A DNA stretch of 64,000 nucleotides from Actinomadura craniellae (GCF_003289645.1 NZ_QLYX01000001.1:124001-188000); one strand, 5' to 3'. Counted from the stretch's first letter, positions 37,391 to 45,985 are shown. Numbers and translations are program-made. Notes: generated from the letters alone by a model not told the origin.

Positions 37391-37474
37391 GGCGGCGAGG
37401 CCGACCGGATTCGAACCGGCGTCCTCCAGCTCGCTGCTAGGGCGCGACGACCTCTGCGCTACGACCTCGCCGCC
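37391..37474 (-). ncRNA. tRNA-like RNA element 1
   Basis: On the minus strand the ends pair in a 13-bp stem (GGCGGCGAGGTCG with CGGCCTCGCCGCC, one G-U). Inside are a D-arm-like GCGC-AGAGGTCGTC-GCGC, a T-arm with loop TTCGAAT, and a short hairpin CTAG-CAGCGAG-CTGG where the anticodon arm should be. That arm is two bases too short for a decoding tRNA and position 33 would be A, not U. CCA is not encoded. It is unlikely to decode; a tRNA mimic is more likely. Sits 22 bases upstream of the SDR start on the same strand. Confidence 0.6.
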
Positions 37475-37479
37475 GGGCC

Positions 37480-37505
37480 AGGCTAGCGAAGGCGACCGAC
37501 ATTCC
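37480..37505 (-). promoter_or_regulatory. Promoter-like box of tRNA-like element 1
   Basis: Minus-strand GGAATGTC, then 12 bases, then TAGCCT. The last hexamer fits a -10 box (TANNNT) and lies five to six bases from the predicted RNA 5' end. The same two boxes with identical spacing precede element 2. Confidence 0.45.
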
Positions 37506-37549
37506 GGACCTTCGCCGGCCTGGGGCGTCGACGCTCCCCACGAACGAAG

Positions 37550-37631
37550 GCGGCAAGGCCGACCGGATTCGAACCGGCGTCCTCCAGCTTGCTGCTAGGG
37601 CGCGACGACCTCTGCGCTACGACCTTGCCGC
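37550..37631 (-). ncRNA. tRNA-like RNA element 2
   Basis: A second copy 158 bases upstream of the first, nearly identical in sequence. One outer-stem pair differs as G-C in copy 1 and A-T in copy 2 (GCGAGG/CCTCGC versus GCAAGG/CCTTGC). The pseudo-anticodon loop differs by one base (CAGCGAG versus CAGCAAG). D- and T-arms are the same. Preserved pairing despite change supports a structured transcript. Confidence 0.6.
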
Positions 37632-37637
37632 GCGGAC

Positions 37638-37663
37638 AGGCTAGCGAAGATCGCGGACATTCC
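37638..37663 (-). promoter_or_regulatory. Promoter-like box of tRNA-like element 2
   Basis: GGAATGTC and TAGCCT on the minus strand with the same spacing as before element 1; the TAGCCT box ends seven bases from the RNA 5' end. Confidence 0.45.
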
Positions 37664-37806
37664 GGTCGGAATCAAAGATCTTCATCGTCCGGCGGGGAAT
37701 TCCGCGGCAGGCCCTGGACAGGGCACGGGGTGGATCGGTCCAGGGTCTCTCGATGATCGCTTCGACCGGAGCGTACGATGTACCGGATTTTCGCTAGGAG
37801 GCCCCG

Positions 37807-40143
37807 TTGACCATGGCAGATGAAACGGCCGCGCCCGCACGGGACGGCGCGCGTCTCGCGCTGCTGCGCGAGGTGGAGGACCGGGTGCTGTGGTTGTCCA
37901 CGGCGATGATCGACCACGCCAACCGGGTCCGCCCCAATCCCGGCGGGGTGAAGGTGGGCGGGCACCAGTCCTCCAGCGCCTCGATGACCTCGATCATGAC
38001 GGCGCTGTGGTTCGGGCAGCTGCGGGCCGAGGACAGGGTGTCGGTGAAACCGCACGCCTCCCCGGTGCTGCACGCGATCAACTACCTGCTCGGCGAACTG
38101 GACGAGGATCGCCTGACGACGCTGCGCGCCTTCGGCGGCCTGCAGAGCTACCCGAGCCGCACCAAGGACCCCGACCCGGTGGACTACTCGACCGGCTCGG
38201 TGGGCATCGGCGCCACGGCCCCCATCTGGGGCACGCTGGCCCGGCGGTACGTGAACACCCACTTCGACCCGGTGGGTTCGGGCCGGCAGTACTCGCTGCT
38301 GGGGGACGCCGAACTCGACGAGGGCGCGATCTGGGAGGCGATCCTCGACCCCATGGTCACCGAGCTCGGCGAGCTCGTGTGGATCGTCGACCTCAACCGG
38401 CAGTCCCTGGACCGGGTCCTGCCGCTGATCGGCACTCCCCGCTTCGAGGGCATGTTCGAGGCCGCCGGCTGGCAGGTCCTGACGGTCAAGTACGGCCGCC
38501 TGCTGCAGGACCTGTTCGCCCGCCCCGGCGGCGCCGCCCTGCGGGCCCGGATCGACGCGATGCCGAACCCCGAGTACCAGCGGCTGCTGCGCTGCCCGCC
38601 GCAGCAACTCCGCGAGCGCGTTCCCGGCGACGGCCCGGACCGCGCCCGGATCAGCGCGCTGCTCGACGACCTGGACGACCAGGAACTGCACGCGGCGATC
38701 CGTAACCTCGGCGGCCACGACCTGGCCGCCCTGGCCGACGCCTTCGCCGCCATCGACGACACCCGCCCCACCGTGATCTTCGCCTACACCATCAAGGGCC
38801 ACCGGCTGGCCAGCGAAGGCCACCCGCAGAACCACTCCGCCCTGGTCACCGCGGCCCAACTCGAGGAGCTGGCCCACCGCGTCGGCGCCGACCCGACCAC
38901 CCCCTGGGCCCGCTTCGCACCCGGAACCGCGGCGGCGGCCCTGTGCGCCGACACCGCGCAACGCCTGCGCCGCACCCTCCTGCCCGCCCGGCCGCCGGCC
39001 CCCGACCTGCCGGCGGACCTGGGCCGCACCCCCGCGGGGACGGAGACCACCCAGGCCGCCCTGGGGCGCGTCCTGCTGGACCTCACCCGCACGGCTCCCC
39101 AGACCGCCCAGCGCATCGTCACCGTCAGCCCCGACGTCAGTTCCAGCACCAACCTCGGCGGCTGGGTCAACAAGGTCGGCGTCTGGTCCCACACCACCCG
39201 CCACGACTGGTTCGACGACGACGCCGAAACCATCCTGCACTGGCGCGAACGCCCCGAAGGCCGCCACATCGAACTGGGAATCGCCGAAACGAACCTGGTC
39301 GGGATGCTGGGCGAGCTGGGCGCCACCTGGAGCCGCTGGGGCCAGCCGCTGCTCCCCATCGGGGTCCTGTACGACCCGTTCCTGGAACGCGCCCTGGAAC
39401 CCTGGTCCTTCGGTATCTACGCCGGCGGCCAGTCCATCCTGGTGGGCACCCCGTCAGGGGTCACCCTCGCGGCCGAGGGCGGCGCCCACCAGTCGATCAA
39501 AACCCCGTCCATCGGCCTGGAACAACCAGGCTGCACCGCCTACGAACCGGCCTTCGCCCTGGACCTCCAGTGGTGCCTCCTGGCCGCCTTGGCCCAGCTC
39601 GGCAAACCAGACGGAACCTCGGCGTACCTACGCCTCTCCACCCGTCCCATAGACCAGACCCTCGCGGCGGTCCCGCAGGACCCGGCGGCCAGAGAACGCC
39701 GCCGCAAACAGTCCATAGCCGGCGCCTACGCCCTACGCCGCCACCAGGGGACCCCCGCGGTGACCCTCTGCGCCATGGGCGCCACCATCCCCGAGGCCCT
39801 GCAGGCGGCGGACCGCCTGACGACCATGGGCTTCGGCACCGACGTCATCTGCATCACCAGCCCTGGCCTCCTCTTCGAGGCCCTGCGCGCCCGCCGCGGC
39901 CACGGCACCGCCCCCACCTGGATCCTCGACGCGATCTTCCCGAAAACCAGAACCGCGCCGATGGTCACCCTCCTGGACGGCCACCCCCACACCCTGGCCT
40001 TCTTGGCAGGCATCCACGGCACCCCCGCCACCCACCTGGGCGTCACCACTTTCGGCCAGTCAGGCGCCCTCCCCGACGTCTACCACCACCACGCCCTGGA
40101 CACCGACAGCGTCATAGCAGCCGCCCTGGACCTCATCGACTAG
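37807..40143 (+). CDS. AceE-like thiamine-diphosphate enzyme (transketolase / pyruvate dehydrogenase E1 family)
   Basis: A 778-residue homodimeric-type ThDP enzyme. GGVKVGGHQSSSASMTSIMT holds the conserved His, and the cofactor motif is LLGDAELDEGAIWEA followed by VDLNRQSLD. The second half has the pyrimidine-domain Glu in ELGIAETNLVGMLGELG, and a transketolase C-terminal domain. Organisation matches E1 of the AceE group, but it is shorter than AceE (about 890) and stands alone with no lipoyl partner nearby. AGGAGG lies five bases before the TTG at 37807; an ATG at 37813 is an alternative. Confidence 0.85.
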   Translation: MTMADETAAPARDGARLALLREVEDRVLWLSTAMIDHANRVRPNPGGVKVGGHQSSSASMTSIMTALWFGQLRAEDRVSVKPHASPVLHAINYLLGELDEDRLTTLRAFGGLQSYPSRTKDPDPVDYSTGSVGIGATAPIWGTLARRYVNTHFDPVGSGRQYSLLGDAELDEGAIWEAILDPMVTELGELVWIVDLNRQSLDRVLPLIGTPRFEGMFEAAGWQVLTVKYGRLLQDLFARPGGAALRARIDAMPNPEYQRLLRCPPQQLRERVPGDGPDRARISALLDDLDDQELHAAIRNLGGHDLAALADAFAAIDDTRPTVIFAYTIKGHRLASEGHPQNHSALVTAAQLEELAHRVGADPTTPWARFAPGTAAAALCADTAQRLRRTLLPARPPAPDLPADLGRTPAGTETTQAALGRVLLDLTRTAPQTAQRIVTVSPDVSSSTNLGGWVNKVGVWSHTTRHDWFDDDAETILHWRERPEGRHIELGIAETNLVGMLGELGATWSRWGQPLLPIGVLYDPFLERALEPWSFGIYAGGQSILVGTPSGVTLAAEGGAHQSIKTPSIGLEQPGCTAYEPAFALDLQWCLLAALAQLGKPDGTSAYLRLSTRPIDQTLAAVPQDPAARERRRKQSIAGAYALRRHQGTPAVTLCAMGATIPEALQAADRLTTMGFGTDVICITSPGLLFEALRARRGHGTAPTWILDAIFPKTRTAPMVTLLDGHPHTLAFLAGIHGTPATHLGVTTFGQSGALPDVYHHHALDTDSVIAAALDLID

Positions 40144-40660
40144 CGGAACACCCACCCCCAACCAGGCCGGGTGCGGCGCCCCCTTCACTGCAGGGCAGGC
40201 CTGACCGCCCACGGAGACGCGGGTGGACGGCCCCGCCGTCCGGGACCAACTCGGAAGGAAAGCGGGAAGCCACCACCAGCGCCGCCCCTGCCGCCGCTGG
40301 GGTCGATGAAGGCCACGTGGTGGCTGGTATCGCCGTCCGTGGGAGCCGATGCGCCCGAAGCGAGGGCCAGCGCAGGGGCACCGCCCATCAACATGCCGCA
40401 CAGCACTCCGGGCTCGCACCCCAGCCCCGCGGAAGTGAGGACGGTGCGCAGGCGACCCGCCGTGATGCGGGATCCGCCACAGCATGCAGCCACAGCATGC
40501 AGCCACACCCTCCGAACGCGAGCCGCCTACCTCAGATAGGGAAACCCCCGGCAACCATCCCGCCTGGCCCAGGCCCCAGCAAACACCCCCCAACCCGAAA
40601 ACCCAGAGAGCACAACCACAGGGGCGCCAAGCGCAACCACAACCAGAAAGCGCAACCACA
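40144..40660. other. Gene-free region between the ThDP enzyme and the second tRNA block
   Basis: About 500 bases with no convincing gene. A direct repeat CAGCATGCAGCCA occurs twice at about 40479-40505. Further right the GCGCAACCACA repeats begin at about 40610. Frames are Pro/His/Arg-rich and lack ribosome sites. Confidence 0.5.
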
Positions 40661-40683
40661 AGGCGCCAAGCGCAACCACAGGG
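40611..40683. repeat. GCGCAACCACA short repeats, copy B
   Basis: Four copies of (A/G)CGCAACCACA or a close variant, separated by about 10 bases of filler, left of the second tRNA operon, as in copy A. Confidence 0.75.
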
Positions 40684-40757
40684 GGCGTGGGGGCGGAGCC
40701 CCCACATCGGGGGCCCGGGGGTCGCCCCCCGGAAAAACATGGCGGCCCAACAGCGAA

Positions 40758-40778
40758 GCCGCCCCCGAAGGGGGCGGC
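40758..40778 (-). terminator. Terminator hairpin of tRNA operon, copy B
   Basis: Same 9-bp GCCGCCCCC-GAA-GGGGGCGGC hairpin as in copy A, 22 bases downstream of tRNA-Val. Confidence 0.7.
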
Positions 40779-40799
40779 AAGCAGAGTACACCCGGCTCG

Positions 40800-40871
40800 T
40801 GGGCGATACTGGGTTCGAACCAGTGGCCTCTTCCGTGTCAGGGAAGCGCTCTCCCGCTGAGCTAATCGCCC
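40800..40871 (-). tRNA. tRNA-Val(GAC), copy B
   Basis: Identical in sequence to the copy at 27987; anticodon GAC, discriminator A, no encoded CCA. Confidence 0.96.
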
Positions 40872-40917
40872 GTTCCTGGGGGTGCCAGGGGTGGGGGTGG
40901 TGCCGGGTGTGACGTGG

Positions 40918-40988
40918 AGGTGGAGACGGGATTTGAACCCGTGTACACGGCTTTGCAGGCCGTTGCCTCGCCTCTCGGCCACTCCACC
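40918..40988 (-). tRNA. tRNA-Cys(GCA), copy B
   Basis: Identical to the copy at 28106; anticodon GCA, discriminator U. Confidence 0.96.
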
Positions 40989-41017
40989 GGAGTGAGGCCG
41001 CGCTGCTGGCCTCTCCG

Positions 41018-41089
41018 AGCGGAAGACGGGATTCGAACCCGCGACCCTCACCTTGGCAAGGTGATGCTCTACCACTGAGCCACTTCCGC
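41018..41089 (-). tRNA. tRNA-Gly(GCC), copy B
   Basis: Identical to the copy at 28206; anticodon GCC, discriminator U. Its upstream promoter sequence differs from that of copy A because the duplication ends four bases before this gene. Confidence 0.96.
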
Positions 41090-41166
41090 GTGCTCCGGGC
41101 GGTCTCCCGCCTGGTGACAGTGAAACCTTAGCCAATCGGCGGCTGTTCCCCAAACTGGATTACCGT

Positions 41167-42228
41167 GTGCCGCCCCTCGGCACCGAGGCCCGGCAGACAA
41201 ACGTCACAATGAGCGACATGAAGGACGCCTTCGCCCATGTCGGGGGAGTGCTGGCCACCGGCCTGGCCGAGGTGACCGGCGATCCGGCCGCGCTCGACTC
41301 GCGGGGCTGGTGGGCCGTGGTCGTCACCTACGAGGGCGAGGTGACCTGCGCGCGCTTCACCGAGGTGCGCCGTGCCCCGCACCCGACCGGCCGCTGGTCC
41401 GGCGCGGCGGGCTGGTCGTCCTCGCTGAACGAGGCCGGCTATGTGGCGGGGGTGCGGCGGATCCGCGCGGAGATCGCGGACGGGGTCGTCTACCAGGCCA
41501 ACCTGTGCCGTGTCCTGTCGGCGCCGCTGCCCCGCGAGCACGACATCGCCGGTCTCGGCGCGCGGCTGGCGGTGGGCAACCCGGCCCCGTACGCGATGAC
41601 CCTGCGGCTGCCGGGGCTGGGGGTGGCGTCGGCCTCGCCCGAGCTGTACCTGTCCCGGGCGGGGGAGGTGGTCGAGTCGCGTCCGATCAAGGGCACCGGC
41701 CGGACCGCGGCCGACCTGCTGCCCAAGGACCATGCGGAGAACGTGATGATCGTCGACCTGGTCCGCAACGACTTGGGCCGGGTGGCGGTGCCGGGCTCGG
41801 TCGAGGTGCCCGCGCTGTGCGCGCTGGAGGAGCACCCCGGGCTGGTGCACCTGGTGTCGACGGTGCGGGCCCGGCTGGCCCCGGGGGCGGGCTGGCCGGA
41901 ACTGCTGGCGGTGACCTTCCCGCCGGGGTCGGTCACGGGTGCGCCCAAGTCCAGCGCGCTGGCGTTGCTGGAGGAGCTCGAACCGGTGCCTCGGGGGCCG
42001 TACTGTGGGGCCGTCGGATGGGTCGACGCGGACTCCGGGCGCGGCGCGCTGGCCGTCGGCATCAGGACGTTCTGGACCGCCGACGGTTTGGTGCGCTTCG
42101 GCACCGGGGCCGGTGTGACCTGGGGGTCCGACCCGCACGGAGAATGGCGCGAGACCGAACTCAAGGCGGCCAGGCTGCTGGCCGTCGCCGGTGAGGGGGG
42201 AAACGGTGAAGGTCTGGATCAACGGTGA
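41167..42228 (+). CDS. pabB: Aminodeoxychorismate synthase component I
   Basis: Chorismate-binding enzyme of folate (p-aminobenzoate) synthesis. RPIKGTGRTAADLL has the Lys of PIKGT that distinguishes aminodeoxychorismate synthase from anthranilate synthase (PIAGT). ENVMIVDLVRNDLGR and VTFPPGSVTGAPK are the metal/chorismate motifs. At 353 residues it lacks the N-terminal half of full-length PabB, as in many compact actinobacterial forms. The GTG at 41167 is uncertain; ATG at 41209 (MSDMKDAF) is a good alternative. It overlaps pabC by 23 bases. Confidence 0.88.
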   Translation: MPPLGTEARQTNVTMSDMKDAFAHVGGVLATGLAEVTGDPAALDSRGWWAVVVTYEGEVTCARFTEVRRAPHPTGRWSGAAGWSSSLNEAGYVAGVRRIRAEIADGVVYQANLCRVLSAPLPREHDIAGLGARLAVGNPAPYAMTLRLPGLGVASASPELYLSRAGEVVESRPIKGTGRTAADLLPKDHAENVMIVDLVRNDLGRVAVPGSVEVPALCALEEHPGLVHLVSTVRARLAPGAGWPELLAVTFPPGSVTGAPKSSALALLEELEPVPRGPYCGAVGWVDADSGRGALAVGIRTFWTADGLVRFGTGAGVTWGSDPHGEWRETELKAARLLAVAGEGGNGEGLDQR

Positions 42229-43030
42229 GTTGCACGAGCCGGAGCGGGCCGTGGTGTCGGCGCTCGACCACGGCCTCCTGGTGGGCGACGGCGTCTTCGA
42301 GACGATCAAGGCGGTCCGCGGCGAGCCGTTCGCGCTGACCCGGCATCTGGACCGGCTGGCCGTCTCGGCCGCTGGCCTGGGCCTGCCCGAGCCGGACGCG
42401 GACGCGCTGCGCGAGGCGGTGCACCAGGTGCTGGCCGCGTCGCCGGCCTGGCCGCTGGGCCGGATCCGCATCACCTACACCAGCGGCCCGGGCCCGTTGG
42501 GCTCCGACCGGGGCCCGGACGGGCCGACGGCCACCGTGATCGCCGCCGAGCAGCCGCCGTTCCCGCCCACCGCGGACGTGGCCGTGGTGCCCTGGCCGCG
42601 CAACGAGCGCGGCGCGGTGACCGGGCTCAAGACCATCTCCTACGCCGAGAACGCGCTCGCCCTGGCCCATGCCAAGCGCCGGGGCGGCGGCGAGGCGATC
42701 TTCGGGAACCTGGCCGGGAACCTGTGCGAGGGCACCGGCACGAACGTCTTCGTGGTGCGCGACGGCCGGCTGCTCACCCCGCCGCTGGCCGCGGGCTGCC
42801 TGGCCGGGGTGACCCGGGCACTGGTCCTGGAGTGGTACGGCGGCGAGGAGGCCGACCTGCCGCTGGCCGAGTTCACCGGGGTCGAGGAGGCGTTCCTGAC
42901 CTCCACCACCCGGGACGTCCAGCCGATCCGGGCGATCGACGGCGTCCTGCTGCCGGCCGCGCCCGGCCCGGTCACCCGCAAGGCGATGGAGATCTTCGCG
43001 GCGCGCTCCGCCGAGCGGAACGACCCCTGA
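42206..43030 (+). CDS. pabC: Aminotransferase class IV, aminodeoxychorismate lyase-like
   Basis: A 274-residue PLP enzyme of fold type [22 protein letters not shown] and [14 protein letters not shown] form the N-terminal signature; [12 protein letters not shown] holds the PLP-binding Lys; [20 protein letters not shown] is the C-terminal phosphate-binding segment. Directly downstream of pabB it should release pyruvate from aminodeoxychorismate to give p-aminobenzoate. GTG at 42206 follows GAGGGGGG. Confidence 0.88.
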   Translation: MKVWINGELHEPERAVVSALDHGLLVGDGVFETIKAVRGEPFALTRHLDRLAVSAAGLGLPEPDADALREAVHQVLAASPAWPLGRIRITYTSGPGPLGSDRGPDGPTATVIAAEQPPFPPTADVAVVPWPRNERGAVTGLKTISYAENALALAHAKRRGGGEAIFGNLAGNLCEGTGTNVFVVRDGRLLTPPLAAGCLAGVTRALVLEWYGGEEADLPLAEFTGVEEAFLTSTTRDVQPIRAIDGVLLPAAPGPVTRKAMEIFAARSAERNDP

Positions 43031-43037
43031 GCACGGG

Positions 43038-43106
43038 TCATCCCTCCACTGCCTTGAGACCGACGACCCCGGCCAGGATCAGGCCGAGGAAGCCCAGTCG
43101 GCCGGG
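43038..43106 (-). pseudogene. Possible remnant of a small multidrug-resistance (SMR) transporter
   Basis: The minus strand encodes a short tail, [20 protein letters not shown] followed by a stop, which resembles the fourth helix of SMR/DMT efflux proteins. No upstream body is present. A fragment only; the assignment is by eye. Confidence 0.3.
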
Positions 43107-43251
43107 GCGCGCTCTCGCCCCGGGGGATGAGCGCCGACCGCATCAAGGCCGGCCTGGCGGCCCTCGTCGCCGGGATCTGACCGTGGAAGGTGGTGTCTTT
43201 GTAACACCACAGTGCTTATATGGTCGCCGCCGGGTGTTCAGACTGGGGGAC

Positions 43252-44655
43252 GTGGCTGACTTCGATCTCCTTGTGCTCGGATCCGGTCCCGGCGGGCAGC
43301 GGGCGGCGATCGCCGCGGCCAAGCTCGGGCGCCGCGTCGCCGTCGTCGACCGCCGCAACATGATCGGCGGAGTGTGCATCAACACTGGAACGATCCCGTC
43401 CAAAACCCTCCGCGAGGCGGTCCTTTATCTCACCGGCCTCAACCAGCGCGAGCTGTACGGGCAGAGCTACCGGGTCAAAGACGACATCACGGTGGCAGAC
43501 CTGGGCATGCGCACCCAGCACGTCATCGGCCGCGAGGTGGACGTGATCCGCAGCCAACTCGCCCGCAACCGGGTCACCGTCCTGCCCGGCACCGGCCGTT
43601 TCCTGGACCCCCGGACGGTCGAGGTGGCCGACGCCTCCGGCCAGGGGCACAAGGTCACCGCTGAGAAGATCGTCATCGCTACCGGAACCCGGCCCGCCCG
43701 GCCCGACAGCGTCGAGTTCGACGACCGCACGATCATCGACTCCGACGGCATCATCCGCCTCGAACACGTCCCCGACACGATGGTGGTGGTCGGCGCCGGA
43801 GTGATCGGCATCGAGTACGCCTCGATGTTCGCCGCACTCGGCACCAAGGTGACGGTGGTGGAACGGCGCGACCGGATGCTCGAATTCTGCGACCTGGAGA
43901 TCATCGAGGCGCTGAAGTACCACCTGCGCGACCTGGCGGTGACCTTCCGGTTCGGCGAGAGCGTGGCCGCGGTCGAGCGTCGCCCACGGGGCACGATCAC
44001 GGTGCTGGAGAGCGGCAAGCGGATCCCTGCCGACACGGTGATGTACTCGGCCGGCCGGCACGGCATGACCGACGACCTCGACCTGCCCGCCGCCGGGCTG
44101 ACCGCGGACGCGCGCGGCCGGATCTCCGTGGACGAGCACTACCGGACCGAGGTGCCACACATCTACGCCGTAGGCGACGTGATCGGCTTCCCCTCGCTGG
44201 CCGCGACCTCGATGGAGCAGGGCCGGCTGGCCGCGCACCACGCCTGCGAGGAGCCCGTCAACGCCATCCACCAGCTCCAGCCGATCGGGATCTACACCAT
44301 CCCGGAGATCAGTTTCGTGGGACGCACCGAGGACGAGCTGACCTCCGCCCGGGTGCCGTTCGAGGTCGGGGTGTCGCGCTACCGGGAGCTGGCCCGCGGG
44401 CAGATCATCGGCGACTCCTACGGCATGCTCAAGCTGCTCGTCTCGCCCGACGACCGGTCCCTGCTGGGCGTGCACGTCTTCGGCACGGGCGCCACCGAGC
44501 TGGTGCACATCGGGCAGACCGTGATGGGCTGCGGCGGCACCATCGACTATCTGGTCAACACGGTCTTCAACTATCCGACGCTGGCCGAGTCGTACAAGGT
44601 CGCGGCGCTCGACGCGATGAACAAGATGCGGCATATCGCCCGGCTCAGCGAGTGA
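43252..44655 (+). CDS. sthA: Soluble pyridine nucleotide transhydrogenase (Si-specific)
   Basis: A 467-residue FAD flavoprotein of the disulfide-reductase fold. [20 protein letters not shown] binds FAD; the active-site segment [17 protein letters not shown] keeps one Cys and has Thr in place of the second, the hallmark of SthA rather than dihydrolipoamide dehydrogenase. [20 protein letters not shown] binds NAD(P). It equilibrates NADPH and NADH in the cytosol. GTG at 43252 has GGGGGA just upstream. Monocistronic. Confidence 0.93.
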   Translation: MADFDLLVLGSGPGGQRAAIAAAKLGRRVAVVDRRNMIGGVCINTGTIPSKTLREAVLYLTGLNQRELYGQSYRVKDDITVADLGMRTQHVIGREVDVIRSQLARNRVTVLPGTGRFLDPRTVEVADASGQGHKVTAEKIVIATGTRPARPDSVEFDDRTIIDSDGIIRLEHVPDTMVVVGAGVIGIEYASMFAALGTKVTVVERRDRMLEFCDLEIIEALKYHLRDLAVTFRFGESVAAVERRPRGTITVLESGKRIPADTVMYSAGRHGMTDDLDLPAAGLTADARGRISVDEHYRTEVPHIYAVGDVIGFPSLAATSMEQGRLAAHHACEEPVNAIHQLQPIGIYTIPEISFVGRTEDELTSARVPFEVGVSRYRELARGQIIGDSYGMLKLLVSPDDRSLLGVHVFGTGATELVHIGQTVMGCGGTIDYLVNTVFNYPTLAESYKVAALDAMNKMRHIARLSE

Positions 44656-44658
44656 GCC

Positions 44659-45069
44659 TCAGGAGGGCCAGAGCAGGTTCTCCAGTTCGACGTCGATGTC
44701 GACGAACTCCGACTCGTGCCCGGCGGACACCAGCCGGTAGGTCTGATGCAGGAAGTCCGCGAGCGGCGCCAGCGGCACCTCGAACAGCGCGGTGCCGAAC
44801 GGCGACGACAGCGAGATGTGCAGGATCCGGTCGGTGCCCGGCCCGACCCGCACGTCGCCGTCCCCCACCGGGCGGACGATGCCCACGGTGAGCAACTCCC
44901 GGGCGAAGATCCACTCCACCGGGTCGTCATTGCCGACGTAGAAGGTCATCCTGATCGCGTACGGATCGTCTGACGCGTAGTCCAGCCCGGCCAGCAGCGG
45001 CACGGCGGGACGACCGGGCACGACGAGCCGGAGGCCGAGCTCGGCCGAGACGGTGGTGCTGCTGCTCAT
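44659..45069 (-). CDS. SsgA/SsgB family sporulation and cell-division regulator
   Basis: A 136-residue protein with the SsgA-like signature: ELGLRLVVPGRPAVPLLAGL, YASDDPYAIRMTFYVGND, VEWIFARELLTVGIVRPVGD and ALFEVPLAPLADFLHQTYRL. SsgB-type proteins recruit FtsZ to sporulation septa in actinomycetes. SsgB is the ancestral member outside Streptomyces, so SsgB is the most likely identity. ATG at 45069 is preferred over one six bases upstream because GAAGGA precedes it. A CRP-like site lies about 140 bases upstream. Confidence 0.9.
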   Translation of the reverse strand: MSSSTTVSAELGLRLVVPGRPAVPLLAGLDYASDDPYAIRMTFYVGNDDPVEWIFARELLTVGIVRPVGDGDVRVGPGTDRILHISLSSPFGTALFEVPLAPLADFLHQTYRLVSAGHESEFVDIDVELENLLWPS

Positions 45070-45075
45070 GGCCAT

Positions 45076-45401
45076 TCCTTCAGACGTCGGTCCGCTACGC
45101 GCGGGCGTGCCGATGATGGGGACTGCTCTCCCTTCCTCGGATGTCCCCGCGATCTATGACGCCTAACTGAGAAAACGCGTGAGATCATTCCACCGGTTGC
45201 TTTGCGTGTGATGTATATCACGGTAGGTGACGCAGTCTCTGACCTGGTCAAAAGCGAATATTCCACAGCATCCCGGTCGGTCACGGCGTCCCCTTGCCTG
45301 CCTGTAGCCTCACCAAGAGAAACGAGCGAGCGGGGCCGATCGGTTGCGTCGATCGGGCCGGCGGCCCGTACCGGCCAGTGTGTTGACATAAGGTAAAAAA
45401 C
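45076..45401. other. Divergent intergenic region upstream of the SsgB-like gene
   Basis: About 325 bases holding the promoters of the SsgB-like gene (left) and the TIGR02611 gene (right). The CRP-like palindrome at 45207-45222 is its clearest element. TTGACA at 45383-45388 is too close to the right-hand start codon to act as its -35 box. Confidence 0.5.
45207..45222. promoter_or_regulatory. CRP/FNR-like operator
   Basis: TGTGA-TGTATA-TCACG matches nine of ten conserved positions of the TGTGA-N6-TCACA consensus, in an A+T-rich patch between divergent genes. Confidence 0.55.
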
Positions 45402-45839
45402 GTGGCGATCAACCAAGAAAAGGGCGCGGCAGCGCCGTCCGAGGGGGAGCCGGTGCTCGGCATGTTCCCCCGCTTCCGGGAGTACATCCGGCGTAACCCT
45501 GTCCTCAACACCACCTGGCAGATCGGCGTCTTCACGGTCGGCGTGACGGTGCTCCTCGCCGGCCTGGTCATGATGATCGCGCCCGGCCCCGGCATTTTGG
45601 GCATCATCGTCGGCCTTGCGATCCTTGCCACCGAGTTCGCCTGGGCGCAACGCGCGCTGCACCGGGCCCGAGCGGCGGCCGAACGCGCCAAGGAGAAGGC
45701 CCTCGACCCCCGCGCCAAGCGCCGCAACATCATCCTCGGCGTCACCGGCGGCATCCTGGCCGGCGCCGTGGTGACGGCCTACCTCGTCATCCACGGCCTC
45801 CAACCCCCCTGGCAGGTCAACCTGTTCAGCCTGGACTGA
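45402..45839 (+). CDS. TIGR02611/PGPGW family membrane protein
   Basis: A 145-residue protein with a soluble N-terminus (about 30 residues) and three hydrophobic segments. APGPGILGIIVGLAILATEF contains the PGPG signature, followed by AWAQRALHRARAAAERAKEK and a last helix near 110-130. Conserved in actinobacteria; function unknown. GTG start with AAGG about nine bases upstream. Confidence 0.87.
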   Translation: MAINQEKGAAAPSEGEPVLGMFPRFREYIRRNPVLNTTWQIGVFTVGVTVLLAGLVMMIAPGPGILGIIVGLAILATEFAWAQRALHRARAAAERAKEKALDPRAKRRNIILGVTGGILAGAVVTAYLVIHGLQPPWQVNLFSLD

Positions 45840-45913
45840 CCTGCTCGACGCGCGAGAACCCCCTGACATGCGCTACTCTTTCGGACGTCGGGACCACAAC
45901 CAGGCCCCGGCCG

Positions 45914-45985
45914 GGGCGATTAGCTCAGTGGGAGAGCGCTTCGTTCACACCGAAGAGGTCACTGGTTCGAACCCAGTATCGCCCA
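45914..45985 (+). tRNA. tRNA-Val(CAC), integration site
   Basis: A 72-base cloverleaf with acceptor GGGCGAT/ATCGCCC, discriminator A and anticodon loop TTCACAC giving CAC. Its 3' half from the anticodon loop onward is the att sequence repeated at 57275 and 59681, so integration leaves the gene intact. Confidence 0.97.

Larger units (their letters stand above)
40664..41093. repeat. Duplicated tRNA-operon block, copy B
   Basis: Near-identical direct copy of 27851-28281. Substitutions are confined mostly to the spacer between hairpin and tRNA-Val; one base is missing in the G-run between tRNA-Val and tRNA-Cys. Confidence 0.92.

Noticed and set aside
37391-37631. Two ordinary decoding tRNAs
   Set aside because: The anticodon arm cannot form a 5-bp stem with a 7-base loop, U33 is missing, and the outer stem extends well beyond 7 bp; I therefore call them tRNA-like RNAs.
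45383-45402. TTGACA as the promoter of the TIGR02611 gene
   Set aside because: It lies only about 13 bases before the start codon, leaving no room for a -10 box and transcript start upstream of the gene.
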